Source of the DNA: Magnetospirillum fulvum | Lineage (GTDB): Bacteria > Pseudomonadota > Alphaproteobacteria > Rhodospirillales > Magnetospirillaceae | Length of the DNA: 64,000 nt | Assembly: GCF_900108475.1 (NCBI RefSeq) | Contig: NZ_FNWO01000014.1 | Span: forward strand, 28,954-92,953 | Direction: 5' to 3' | Shown: positions 1 through 8,832 of the stretch, piece after piece | Layout: each line of letters begins with the position of its first letter | Position numbering within the stretch: the first letter of the stretch is position 1 | Made by a program: the position numbers and the translations under genes | The notes under the pieces: generated by a model | Seen by the model: the letters and a program-made list of their open reading frames with translations, nothing else | The model's database searches: none | Told to the model about the DNA's origin: nothing

Positions 1-2171
1 GCGAAGGCGGCGGCGATTGCGCTAGGCGCCTCTTTCCCCATGTTCCCCTGGGCCAGCAGTGGGGCTATGACATGCGAGGCTTCCGCCGTTGCACCATGAT
101 TGGTCAGCCAAACGAAAGCCGATTCGCTTAGGGAAGCCGTGATGGTTCGGGTTGACTTTAGGGCTCGGCCGATAAGATGGCGCGCCTCCCTATGAGAACC
201 GTTTCTTTCCAGCCACGGGGTGATCAACCGATCCCATAATACGACCAACCCGTCCTGGAACAGTGGCGCGGAAATCATAGATCCGAGGGCGTAGGAGACG
301 GTATCCAGTGGCTCGGCCGTGAAGGACTCCGCGATCAACGGGGAGTGGGTGTCCAACCACCGGCCGATGGCGGCAGAGAGGGACGTGACCAGCTCCGGCT
401 CCCCGGCACTGAACGTTCGCGACAGGGCGTCAGCATGGCGGCCCAACACCCTCAAATATACCAGCCCTGCCGAAAGAATAAGGTCCAGGCTCCGGGGGCG
501 CAGATTCCCGCTTAAGGGATCCACCAGGCATTGGGTCAATATCTCGTCGGTCACCACGTCGTGCGCGACGTGAACGAAATCTCCATCGCTTTCCAGCCAC
601 CCCAGGTCCCGCAGATGGGCGATCAATTCCTCAGCGCGCTCGACCAAATTGGGAGCGGCCTCGGCCAGCACCGCCCTGGCTATATCCTCCATCTTCCATT
701 CGACGAGGGGGGCCGCGGCCATAACGGCGGCGGCCGCGATCACGGACGGTTGGGGCGGTTCCCTGGTGGGGAGGAGGCCAGTGGGCCGGGCGGGTGGGGG
801 CGGAATCAGATTGTCTTCCTGTAACCGCCTTTCCAACCAAGCAGAGAGGTCCCCCTGCCGCATCCCGGCAAGAAGAGCGCCGAGTTCCGCCCCGCCACCG
901 GCCAAGGACTGCCGACGTTCGATCTCCCGCGCGATCAACAGGGCGATGATGGGGCGGTTGCCGACGGACGTCAGCATGGTGTCTTCGCCGAGCCTGTCGC
1001 AGGAACGGGGCGCCACCGATCGCACCATGGCCCGCACGATCCTGTCGCGTTGTTCCGGCTGCGGGACAAAGTCTACGCGGTCGAAAAGTACCTTCCAGTT
1101 CCGTTCGTTGACCCTGGCCATTCCGGGCCGGGACAGGGCGAGAAAGCAGACCCGTCCGCCCTTCCCGACAACCGGGTCGATCACCGACAACCGCAGGTCG
1201 TCCAGGTTCAGGGCGGCCATCTGCTCCAGATAGTCCAGGACGAGCAGGATTGGGCGCGTTTGTTTTCCCGACGGCACGCTCTCGGCCAGGGTGGCGGCAG
1301 TGACCTCGGATCGGCCGGCGACAACGTGCAGCACACGCCAACCGGCACGGCTGGCACGCGTAGCGATCTCCAGGGCGATCCGCGTCTTGCCGATGCCTCC
1401 CGGCCCGACCACCAGCATTCCGCGGTTATTGGCGCGTCGCTCGACAGCCTCAAACAAACGGTCCGGGTGAGTGTCAGACGTCTGGTCCGGGGCAACGAAA
1501 GCGAGGTTGTCCTCCTTGAGATACAAGCGAAACCCGTGGAGGCGGCTGACGTAGGTCTCATGGTCAAGAATGGAGTCGAACCCCACCCCTAACCACTTGT
1601 CGGCAAGAAGCGTATCCCGATCGAATTCCGCGCGCAGGTTCTGCCAATCGGCAACCTGCACCTGCTCGATCGGCGGCCGCTGGGCGGCGGGGAGCCCATC
1701 GAAGAAGCCCTTGATCTTCTTTTCAAGGTCCAGGCGCGACTGGGCGTCGGGACAAGTGACGGACAGGCAATAGAGGTAGCCCCTGGCGCTTCTCCATGGT
1801 TCATATCGGCCGATCCAACCGCCCTCGGCCGCCTTGCGAAGGGCCTGCGCAACCTTGTGCCAGCCTTGCTTGACGTTGGCCCAGCAATCGCTAGCGGTGG
1901 AGTCGTGCCATTTGCATTCGATGATAAGGGGTGCGTGTGCATTCAATAGTAAAGGAGGGCGCTGCGGCGGGAGGGACTTGAGGAAGACGTCGATACGGCC
2001 GTCCGCCCCGACGGTCGGAGGCGCGCTCGCATGCGGATCGACGTTCAGGAACCAGTCGCCGACCAGGGACTGGAACCCATCCTCCGGCTTCTTGTCCGCG
2101 AAATCTGCGCTTCGTCTCCCCTCCATCGCTTTCAGGGAGAAACCTTGCGGGAACGCTCGCCCGGCCCCCAT
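1..2171 (-). CDS. PD-(D/E)XK nuclease fused to STAND-type P-loop NTPase (putative anti-phage sensor), partial
   Basis: The reading frame is open from an ATG at 2171 (preceded by a GGGGG ribosome binding site) to the left edge, giving at least 723 residues; the C-terminus is outside the window. The first ~200 residues look like a restriction-endonuclease-like fold: an Asp in RID (about residue 61) is followed by IIECK (Glu85, Lys87), the D...ExK catalytic pattern. A Walker A motif GPGGIGKT lies at about 256-263 and a Walker B strand ILLVLD ends at Asp313. A helix-rich tail follows, as in STAND NTPases, where C-terminal repeats sense a ligand. Nuclease plus STAND NTPase is the layout of Avs-type and related bacterial defence proteins, in which target binding triggers DNA cleavage; that role is inferred here. 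It lies beside a tRNA-bounded island. Intact as far as seen; the exact family is uncertain. Confidence 0.8.
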   Translation of the reverse strand, partial: MGAGRAFPQGFSLKAMEGRRSADFADKKPEDGFQSLVGDWFLNVDPHASAPPTVGADGRIDVFLKSLPPQRPPLLLNAHAPLIIECKWHDSTASDCWANVKQGWHKVAQALRKAAEGGWIGRYEPWRSARGYLYCLSVTCPDAQSRLDLEKKIKGFFDGLPAAQRPPIEQVQVADWQNLRAEFDRDTLLADKWLGVGFDSILDHETYVSRLHGFRLYLKEDNLAFVAPDQTSDTHPDRLFEAVERRANNRGMLVVGPGGIGKTRIALEIATRASRAGWRVLHVVAGRSEVTAATLAESVPSGKQTRPILLVLDYLEQMAALNLDDLRLSVIDPVVGKGGRVCFLALSRPGMARVNERNWKVLFDRVDFVPQPEQRDRIVRAMVRSVAPRSCDRLGEDTMLTSVGNRPIIALLIAREIERRQSLAGGGAELGALLAGMRQGDLSAWLERRLQEDNLIPPPPARPTGLLPTREPPQPSVIAAAAVMAAAPLVEWKMEDIARAVLAEAAPNLVERAEELIAHLRDLGWLESDGDFVHVAHDVVTDEILTQCLVDPLSGNLRPRSLDLILSAGLVYLRVLGRHADALSRTFSAGEPELVTSLSAAIGRWLDTHSPLIAESFTAEPLDTVSYALGSMISAPLFQDGLVVLWDRLITPWLERNGSHREARHLIGRALKSTRTITASLSESAFVWLTNHGATAEASHVIAPLLAQGNMGKEAPSAIAAAF

Positions 2172-2542
2172 GCTGCCCCCTTATATTGTCGTCGAGCACG
2201 AACGAAACCACACGCAATCTGATGCGTTGTTCTTATCTTAACCTAATATGAACGCTACCCTTGTGTCGGCGCAAGTAAACGTGGATCTGCTGTTCGACAT
2301 CAAGCCACGCGGCGCATTCCATCACAGCGCAATCGCGAACTGCGACAGTTGTCTTGACTATTGCCGTGTCGAGGCGCCACAATCGTTGCTTGTTGGTGCC
2401 TTCGAACCGTTCTACGGAACACGATAAGAACGACTGAGTTGGAATTCCAACTCTGAAGAAGTTGGAAGATGGCCGATGCTCTTCCTTTGTTCCCATAAGG
2501 GAAGCCCGCGAAAAGCGAGGCTTTTCAGGGGCTTAAACTTGT
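2172..2542. other. Non-coding, upstream of the STAND nuclease gene
   Basis: No convincing gene is visible. The stretch is less GC-rich than its surroundings and probably carries the promoter of the leftward STAND nuclease gene. A hairpin with arms AAGCC/GGCTT plus CGC/GCG lies at 2502-2523, just beyond the 3' end of the tRNA-Lys fragment (read leftward). It could be the old terminator of that tRNA. Confidence 0.5.
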
Positions 2543-2584
2543 TGGGCGCGCACGGACTCGAACCGTGGACCCGCTGATTAAGAG
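2535..2584 (-). repeat. Partial tRNA-Lys 3' half, attachment-site duplicate (left end of island)
   Basis: Fifty bases match 13752-13801 with a single mismatch. They cover the tRNA-Lys sequence from the anticodon loop through the T-arm and acceptor stem to just beyond the 3' end. The match stops abruptly after the anticodon (AAGAG then GT instead of TC), so the 5' half of the tRNA is missing. The mismatch alters the CCA end (CCACCA becomes CCAACA). A direct repeat of a tRNA 3' end is the classic footprint of site-specific integration into a tRNA gene. Confidence 0.85.
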
Positions 2585-2832
2585 GTCGCGGAACGAGGCG
2601 GGAACGCGCACCGTACACGGCCTGGGAGCCAAGGGCAGGGAAGGGGAATGATACCGTCGCGCCCGCTGCCGATTCCCCCGAATCTCCCGTGATTTTCCCG
2701 TGGCCCCCCGCTATCCCCGGGGGACTGATGGGGGACGATCCACTCCCTGGAACGTGGCCACATCCATAAACCGCCTCGAACCCGCGACCGAAAGCGATGG
2801 CGTCTCATGCGCCATTGGCGCATAGTCACGAG

Positions 2833-2907
2833 ATGGGCCGGGAGCGTATAACCGTCGTCGAAACCTCTGCCTTCATCGCCAAGGCCAAAGCCATCGCCAC
2901 CGCGTAG
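2833..2907 (+). pseudogene. Remnant of RelE/HigB-type toxin
   Basis: A 24-codon frame starts ATG and reads MGRERITVVETSAF then IAKAKAIATA before a TAG. The start ITVVETSAFIAKAK resembles the N-terminus of HigB/RelE-like toxins whose partner is an HTH antitoxin. It ends 7 bases before the antitoxin start at 2915, the spacing expected for a toxin-antitoxin operon. A full toxin would be about 100 residues, so the centre and C-terminus are lost. The assignment rests on a short match plus context. Confidence 0.5.
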
Positions 2908-2914
2908 GGAGAGA

Positions 2915-3253
2915 ATGACCATGGGAGAGCAGGCCTTCAACGACATCATGGCCGGTCTGGAGGATGCCTTGGCCTATGCCAAGGGTGATCGCAGCCGGGG
3001 CCAGGAAACCGTCGTCGACATCCCGACTGTCGATGTCCGCGCCGCCCGCCAGCGGCTGGGCCTGTCGCAGCCGGACTTCGCCAGCGCCTTCGGAGTCAGC
3101 GTTGCTACGATCAGAAACTGGGAACAGCAGCGCCGCCAGCCCAAGGGCGCGGCACGAGTGCTTTTGACCGTCATCGAACGCAACCCGGCGGCAATCATGG
3201 ATGCCTTGCGTGATCTGCGCCAGGACCACAAGGATGGTGCCACTGAGGGGTGA
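2915..3253 (+). CDS. HTH antitoxin-like regulator (HigA/NadS family), apparently orphan
   Basis: This is a 112-residue protein with a helix-turn-helix of the XRE/HigA type at about 45-80: ARQRLGLSQPDFASAFGVS followed by VATIRNWEQQRRQPKG. The C-terminus, with a VLLTVIERNPAAIMDAL-like stretch, is typical of antitoxins that also repress their own operon. GGAGAG precedes the ATG at 2915; a second in-frame ATG lies at 2921. The upstream toxin frame is reduced to 24 codons, so this antitoxin probably survives without a working partner. It lies just inside the left end of the tRNA-Lys island. Confidence 0.75.
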   Translation: MTMGEQAFNDIMAGLEDALAYAKGDRSRGQETVVDIPTVDVRAARQRLGLSQPDFASAFGVSVATIRNWEQQRRQPKGAARVLLTVIERNPAAIMDALRDLRQDHKDGATEG

Positions 3254-3432
3254 GAGCGCGTACTGACTGACGCCGGTATTACGCCCCCCCCATTCGGTAG
3301 GAAATCCACTTATCGTCCTGTCCGAATTTCCGGGGCCGGCTCTCTCGCCGCTCGCATCGGCAAGATCCCTGTGGGACAAACAGGAAAACGCTGCCGCGAC
3401 CATCGTCACCTTCGGCAATCGAGGAGAAGAGT

Positions 3433-4767
3433 GTGCAGAAGATCCGGGCGTCGTTGTGGGGCATTCTGGCGCTGTTGACTGCCCTTTGGCTGGCAGCAGA
3501 ACTGACCGTGTTGCAAACAAACACCTTTTTTGCCATCCGCGCCCTGATGATGCAATACAGCGGTGTCCTCGCCATTGGCTGCATGAGCGTCGCCATGATC
3601 CTGGCGCTACGCCCGCGCTGGCCGGAGACGTGGTTCGGCGGGCTGGACAAGATGTACCGCCTGCACAAATGGCTTGGCATCGGCGCTCTGGTGATTTCTG
3701 TGATTCATTGGCTGTGGGCGCAGGGGACCAAATGGGCTGTGGGCTGGGGCTGGCTGGTCAAGCCGCAGCGCGGACCCAGGCCGGTTCTGGAAAATCCGGT
3801 CGAGCAGCTTTTCCGTGATTGGCGTGGTCTGGCGGAAAGCGTGGGCGAGTGGGCGTTTTATGCCGCCGCGCTGCTGATCGTCCTGGCGCTCGTTAAACGC
3901 TTTCCCTACCGGCTGTTCTTCAAGACCCACCGCCTGATAGCGGTGGCTTATCTGGTGCTGGTGTTTCACACCGTGGTGCTGACCAAGTTCAGCTATTGGA
4001 TGTCGCCGCTCGGCTGGGTGATGGCACCGCTGCTCGGCCTGGGCACGTTTGCCGCCGTGATCGTTCTGCTGCGCCGCGTCGCCGCCGATCGCAAGGTGGC
4101 GGGGGAAATCGCCGCCATCCATTATTACCCGGCCTTACGGGTGCTGGAAACGCAGGTCGCCCTGCCCGAGGGCTGGCCCGGCCACAAGGGGGGGCAGTTC
4201 GCCTTTGTCACCTCCGATGTGTCGGAGGGCGCCCATCCCTATACCATCGCGTCGGGCTGGACCGACTCCAACCGCCGCATCACCTTCATCGTCAAGGAAT
4301 TGGGCGACCATACCCGCCGTCTGCGCGAGAAACTGCGCGTTGGGCAGAGCGTCACCGTGGAAGGCCCCTATGGCTGCTTCACCTTCGATGATTCCTGCCC
4401 GCGCCAGATCTGGATCGGCGGTGGTATCGGCATTACCCCCTTCGTCGCCCGCATGCAGCACCTTGCCCTGCTCCAGGGGGAAAGGCCGGGGCAGAGCATC
4501 GACCTGTTCCACACAACAGCCGATTATGACGAGGAGGCGCTCGCTAGGCTGACGGCCGATGCCGAGGAGGCGAAGGTGCGCCTGCATGTCCCCCGCGACG
4601 GCCGCCTGACTGGAGAGCGCATCCGTGCCATGGTGCCGGAATGGCGCGATGCCAGCATCTGGTTCTGCGGCCCCGCCGCTTTCGGTCAGGCGTTGAGGAC
4701 CGATTTCGCCGCTCAGGGACTGTCGGTGACGCAACGGTTCCACCAGGAACTGTTCGCCATGAGGTAA
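3433..4767 (+). CDS. Ferric-reductase-like transmembrane flavocytochrome
   Basis: The protein has 444 residues. The N-terminal half is a multi-helix ferric-reductase-like membrane domain with conserved His residues in helices (HKWLGIGALVISVIHWLW; KTHRLIAVAYLVLVFHTVVL) suited to binding two hemes. The second half is a ferredoxin-reductase-type module with an FAD-binding HPYTIAS motif (His268) and an NAD(P)H-binding GGIGITP loop at about 329. It should pass electrons from NAD(P)H through FAD and heme across the membrane to iron or oxygen; the acceptor is unknown. The start is GTG at 3433, six bases after GAGGAG. The gene converges with soxR, which suggests a redox-stress link, but no SoxR box was seen in front of it. 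Confidence 0.8.
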   Translation: MQKIRASLWGILALLTALWLAAELTVLQTNTFFAIRALMMQYSGVLAIGCMSVAMILALRPRWPETWFGGLDKMYRLHKWLGIGALVISVIHWLWAQGTKWAVGWGWLVKPQRGPRPVLENPVEQLFRDWRGLAESVGEWAFYAAALLIVLALVKRFPYRLFFKTHRLIAVAYLVLVFHTVVLTKFSYWMSPLGWVMAPLLGLGTFAAVIVLLRRVAADRKVAGEIAAIHYYPALRVLETQVALPEGWPGHKGGQFAFVTSDVSEGAHPYTIASGWTDSNRRITFIVKELGDHTRRLREKLRVGQSVTVEGPYGCFTFDDSCPRQIWIGGGIGITPFVARMQHLALLQGERPGQSIDLFHTTADYDEEALARLTADAEEAKVRLHVPRDGRLTGERIRAMVPEWRDASIWFCGPAAFGQALRTDFAAQGLSVTQRFHQELFAMR

Positions 4768-4854
4768 GCTATTGAAATAAAAGCGGAGAAGGTTCGATCC
4801 CGGACGGCTGCCCTCTATAGATTCAGACAAAACGCGCTTTGGGAATCGTCTATC

Positions 4855-5352
4855 TCAAACGACATCATGACGTTCCGAGGCTATGAGTTCAGCGTTGAAC
4901 TGCCCTTTCCCCAGGCACCTTGGCCCCGGTCCATTTCGCCCGAGTTCATCGCCGGGATTTCTTAACGGGCAGTCTTCAAGCGAGAGGCAGCCGCATCCAA
5001 TACAGCTGGTGATTTGATCGCGCAATTCGGTCAGGCTGACTATTCGTTTTTCGAGCATGTCTCTCCATGAATTGGCAAACCGAGCCCAATCCTCTGCCGT
5101 CGCTTCGTGATAATGGGGCAGATCGGCCACGGCCTCGCGTATCGTGGACAGGGTAATGCCGGTAAGCTGTGCAACACGGATGATGGCGATACGGCGGAGA
5201 ACCGAGCGGTGATACCGTCGTTGATTGCCCTCCGTGCGCCAGCCTTGGATCAGTCCCTTGGCTTCGTAAAAGTGGACCGTTGAGACCGCGACACCGCTTC
5301 TCTTCGCGACTTCGCCGACCGTAAGGTTTGTTTTGATCGTGCTGTCGTCCAT
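4855..5352 (-). CDS. soxR: Redox-sensing MerR-family activator SoxR
   Basis: This is a 165-residue MerR-family protein. The winged HTH begins TVGEVAKRSGVAVSTVHFYE. The C-terminal cluster is CIGCGCLSLEDC (Cys117, 120, 122, 128), the four ligands of the SoxR [2Fe-2S] cluster; oxidation of that cluster by redox-cycling compounds switches the promoter on. The start at 5352 fits the family length and has GAGGTTTTAAGA upstream; an upstream in-frame ATG at 5445 lies in a repeat element and is rejected. A SoxR box lies in front of the MexHI-like pump genes at 9945. In Pseudomonas aeruginosa SoxR also controls mexGHI-opmD, so pump and regulator probably form one module. A MITE-like element ends 17 bases before this start codon. 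Confidence 0.93.
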   Translation of the reverse strand: MDDSTIKTNLTVGEVAKRSGVAVSTVHFYEAKGLIQGWRTEGNQRRYHRSVLRRIAIIRVAQLTGITLSTIREAVADLPHYHEATAEDWARFANSWRDMLEKRIVSLTELRDQITSCIGCGCLSLEDCPLRNPGDELGRNGPGPRCLGKGQFNAELIASERHDVV

Positions 5353-5369
5353 TCTTAAAACCTCAGCTA

Positions 5370-5672
5370 GTCGGTCGTGAAAAAGTCCTTCGGCCTTTGG
5401 CCTCAGTGTACTTTTCCCCGGTTCAAAAAGAATCCCCGTGCTCAATCAAGCTTTCCGCGCGGGGATGGATTTGGTTCCCTCCGAGGCCGATGGGCGACGC
5501 CCACGGCTTCGGAGGCGGGATTTCATCAGTTTTGCGCACTTAAGCGGCGCAAGGCTGGTGAAACAGACAACACGAAAAATGGGCGCTGGGCCGCCCCGAG
5601 CCCATTTTTCTCCTTTTAATCTAACGGGAAAAAGTACACCGAGCGACAGCGAGGGACTTTTTCACGGGAGAC
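5370..5672. mobile_element. MITE-like element, copy 1, 303 bp
   Basis: The ends are imperfect inverted repeats. The left begins GTCGGTCGTGAAAAAGTCC and the right, on the other strand, begins GTCTCCCGTGAAAAAGTCC (16 of 19 match). CAGCTA flanks both sides (5364-5369 and 5673-5678), a likely 6-bp target duplication. Inside is a hairpin with 10-bp arms (AAAAATGGGC/GCCCATTTTT) that could act as a terminator in both directions. No transposase is encoded. Related sequence lies inverted at 28868-29041. This copy carries an extra segment of about 105 bp (roughly 5467-5570) that the other lacks. It separates the RND pump gene from soxR. Confidence 0.8.
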
Positions 5673-5726
5673 CAGCTATTCGCATGTCCTCCAACCGTGA
5701 AGATCGTGAGCGCCAGAGCGACACGA

Positions 5727-8700
5727 TCAATCAACGGAGGCTTCGGGCGGATTGGTGGGTCTGACGTTGGCGAATGCTTGCTCTCGCTCGCTCGTCTTGC
5801 TTGGGCGGTGGTCCTTGGCGATCAGCGTGTAGAAGGTGGGCAGTACGAACAGGGTGAACAGCGTACCGATCAGCATTCCCATCACCACGACGATACCGAT
5901 GGCAAAGCGGCTGGCGGCACCGGCGCCTCCCGCAAACAGCAGCGGCACCAGACCGGCGACCATCGCCGCCGTGGTCATCAGCACGGGCCGCATTCGGACT
6001 TTCGCCGATTTCCGAATCGCGGCGTGCCGGTCGAGTCCCTCGCTGTGCTGGATTTCGTTGGCGAAGGCCACCATCAGGATGCCGTGTTTGGAAATCAGCC
6101 CGATCAGGGTGACGAGTCCGATCTGGGTGTAGATGTTGAGCGTTGTGAAGCCGAGATAGAGCGGCAGCAACGCACCGCAGACGGCCAGCGGCACCGTCAC
6201 CAGGATCACCAGCGGATCGCGAAAGCTTTCGTACTGTGCCGCGAGAACCAGGAAAATGACGATCAGCGCGAAGCCGAACGAGACGGTCAGGCGATTGCCT
6301 TCCTGCACGTACTGCCGACTGTCGGCCAGCCAGTCGATGGTCACGCCGGGGCCGCTTGGCTGGGCTTCCATGAACGCCACGGCTTGCCCCATCGTCACGC
6401 CGGGTTTCAGCACGCCTGAGAGGGTCGCTGCATTCATCTGATTGAATTGCGGCAATCGATTCGCCTGCGGCACGACATCGATCTTGATGATACTGGACAG
6501 CGGCATCATCGCGCCCGATTGCGCCCGGACGTAGAAGCGGCCCAGTGTTTCCGGCGTCAGGCGATCCTGCTGGAGAACCTGCGGGATCACGTCATAGGAT
6601 CTGTCGTGATAGTTGAAACGATTGACGTAATTCTCTCCGACCAGCGTGGCGAGGGTATCGGCGATTTCCTGCATGGTGATGCCCACCATCCCCGCCTTGG
6701 CGGTGTCGATGGTGATCCGGGCGGACGGGCTATCGAAAGCGAGGTCGCTATCGACAAAGACAAACAAGCCGCTTCGCCATGCCGCCGCTTTCAGGACGGC
6801 CATGTCCTGATAGATAACGCTGAAGTCGGCGGGGGAACGCAGCACCATCTGAAAGGGCAATCCTCCGCTGGATGCGGGCAGTGCCGTGGGCTGGAACGGC
6901 GTCACCGAGGCGCCGTGCACGCCATTGGCCTTCCCATAAAGCAGTTTCTGGATATCGGTGGCGCTGCGGGTGCGCTCGTGCCATTCCTTGAGGACGATGC
7001 CGCCAAAGGCTCTGTTCTGGCCGTCGGTTCCGTCAACAAACCAACTGCTGGAAAATTCGGGGATCTCCGTGAAGATGCGGTCCACTTCGCGGGTCGCGGC
7101 GGAAGTGTAGTCGATACTGGCATATTGAGGTGCGCGGACTGCCGTGTAGACATAGCCCTGGTCCTCCTGAGGGGCCAGTTCGCGCCGCGATCCCATGAAC
7201 AACACCACGATTGCCACCAACATGGCCGTGGCGACGAGCAGGACGACGGGGCGTATCGACAACGTCCAGTCGAGCGCATGACCATAGCCGGAAGACAGTC
7301 TTTCGAAACGATGCTCGACCGCTTTGGCGAAACGGCCTTCGGTGACTTTGCGGCTGAGAAGCAGCGAACTCATCATTGGCGACAGAGTGAGTGCGATGAT
7401 CCCCGACACCACCACCGAACCGGCCAGCGTGAACGCGAACTCGCGGAACAGACTGCCCGTCAGGCCGCCCATCATTCCGATCGGCGCATAGACGGCGGCC
7501 AGCGTGATCGTCATCGCGATCACCGCACCGATAATTTCGCGTGCGCCGACCAGGGACGCTTCGATCGGGGATAACCCATCTTCGATATGGCGGTGGATGT
7601 TCTCGACCACGACGATCGCATCATCGACCACCAATCCAATCGCCAGCACCATTGCCAGGAGCGTCAGCAGGTTCAAGGAGAAGCCGCACATCAGCATCAG
7701 CGCCGCCGAGCCGATCAGCGACAGCGGAATGGTGACAACCGGGATCACAACCGCGCGCGGCGAGCCAAGGAACAGGAAGATGATGATCACGACGATCACA
7801 ACCGCTTCGATCAGCGTCTGCTTGACCTCCGCAATCGAGGCATTGACGAAATGCGCGACGTCGAACGTGCTCTTCACGATCAGCCCTGGCGGTGCCGACT
7901 TCTGAATCTGTGGAATCAGCTCCATGGCCGCATCGACGATATCCAGCGGGTTGCCGTCCGGTGTCGGAGTAAGGGCGATGAAGACGCCCTTGTGGCCCGA
8001 GGCACGCGCACCGCTGTTGTAATTCTGCCCCCCCAATTCCAGTGTCGCGACATCGCTCAACCGGACCAATCCGTCCGAACCGGTCTTGATCACCATGTTG
8101 CGGAAATCGTCGATGTTCGCGATATCGGTCGATGCGGTGATGTTGGTAACGGTCGCGCTATCCTTCAACTGACCGGGGGCCGCCTGGACATTATTGGCTT
8201 TGAGAGCGGCGGCAATGTCGCCAGCGGTGAGGCTGCGTGCGGCGAGTCGCACGGGATCGATCCACACCCGCATCGAAAGGGTCTGCCCGCCCAGAATATC
8301 GGCCGCAGCCACCCCCTTGATCGAGGTGAACAATGGCTGCGCAACACGGGTGGCGAAGTCGGTGATCTGGGGAACCGCCAGCGTATCGCTGGTGAACGAG
8401 ATGTACTGAACCGCCGAAGCGCCGTCGGTCACCTTTTCGATGACCGGATCGTAAGCCCCTTGGGGAAGGCGGTATTTGACCTGTTGTACCTTGGCCAGAA
8501 TCTCGGTCATCGTGCGGTCGGCATCGGCGTTGATCACCAGCTTCGCCTTGATCTGGCTTCGGCCCATCGTCGATATCGAGGTCAGATATTCGATTCCGCT
8601 CGCCGTCGCGACCGACTGAGCGATGGGCGTGGTGACAAAGCCCTGCATGACGTCTTGGGTTGCACCAGGAAAGCTGGTGTTGACCGTGATCGTCGCACTT

Positions 8701-8822
8701 TGCAGATTCGGATATTGCCGCACCGGCAATGAGAAAAGCGCACTCAGGCCCGCCAGCAAAATCAGCAGGCTGACGACGACAGACAGGATCGGTCGGCGGA
8801 TGAATAGATCGGTGAACCGCAT
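5727..8822 (-). CDS. RND efflux pump inner-membrane transporter, MexI-like (HAE1 family)
   Basis: The protein has 1031 residues, the usual length for HAE1 RND pumps. It starts MRFTDLFIRRPILSVVVSLL, the first membrane helix. The large periplasmic loops follow, and the central membrane block has the proton-relay region [20 protein letters not shown] with its two Asp residues. The sequence most resembles MexI/MexF-type pumps. It should export organic toxins from membrane or periplasm using the proton gradient. The ATG at 8822 has GAGAGGA upstream, 10 bases after the adaptor gene ends, so the two form an operon. No outer-membrane channel gene is adjacent. Regulation by SoxR is inferred from the operator at 10047-10064. 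Confidence 0.93.
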   Translation of the reverse strand: MRFTDLFIRRPILSVVVSLLILLAGLSALFSLPVRQYPNLQSATITVNTSFPGATQDVMQGFVTTPIAQSVATASGIEYLTSISTMGRSQIKAKLVINADADRTMTEILAKVQQVKYRLPQGAYDPVIEKVTDGASAVQYISFTSDTLAVPQITDFATRVAQPLFTSIKGVAAADILGGQTLSMRVWIDPVRLAARSLTAGDIAAALKANNVQAAPGQLKDSATVTNITASTDIANIDDFRNMVIKTGSDGLVRLSDVATLELGGQNYNSGARASGHKGVFIALTPTPDGNPLDIVDAAMELIPQIQKSAPPGLIVKSTFDVAHFVNASIAEVKQTLIEAVVIVVIIIFLFLGSPRAVVIPVVTIPLSLIGSAALMLMCGFSLNLLTLLAMVLAIGLVVDDAIVVVENIHRHIEDGLSPIEASLVGAREIIGAVIAMTITLAAVYAPIGMMGGLTGSLFREFAFTLAGSVVVSGIIALTLSPMMSSLLLSRKVTEGRFAKAVEHRFERLSSGYGHALDWTLSIRPVVLLVATAMLVAIVVLFMGSRRELAPQEDQGYVYTAVRAPQYASIDYTSAATREVDRIFTEIPEFSSSWFVDGTDGQNRAFGGIVLKEWHERTRSATDIQKLLYGKANGVHGASVTPFQPTALPASSGGLPFQMVLRSPADFSVIYQDMAVLKAAAWRSGLFVFVDSDLAFDSPSARITIDTAKAGMVGITMQEIADTLATLVGENYVNRFNYHDRSYDVIPQVLQQDRLTPETLGRFYVRAQSGAMMPLSSIIKIDVVPQANRLPQFNQMNAATLSGVLKPGVTMGQAVAFMEAQPSGPGVTIDWLADSRQYVQEGNRLTVSFGFALIVIFLVLAAQYESFRDPLVILVTVPLAVCGALLPLYLGFTTLNIYTQIGLVTLIGLISKHGILMVAFANEIQHSEGLDRHAAIRKSAKVRMRPVLMTTAAMVAGLVPLLFAGGAGAASRFAIGIVVVMGMLIGTLFTLFVLPTFYTLIAKDHRPSKTSEREQAFANVRPTNPPEASVD

Positions 8823-8832
8823 GATGATCCTC

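Noticed and set aside
2412-2618. A 68-residue minus-strand frame across the tRNA fragment
   Set aside because: It includes the tRNA-derived sequence (read as HGSSPCAPN), a common false gene next to tRNA remnants.
5352-5445. Longer SoxR starting at 5445
   Set aside because: The extra 31 residues are encoded by the MITE-like repeat end and have no match to SoxR; the start at 5352 fits the family length and has its own upstream purine-rich site.
7587-8732. Long plus-strand frame opposite the MexI-like gene
   Set aside because: Antisense shadow of a clear RND gene; Arg/His/Asp-rich content with no family features.
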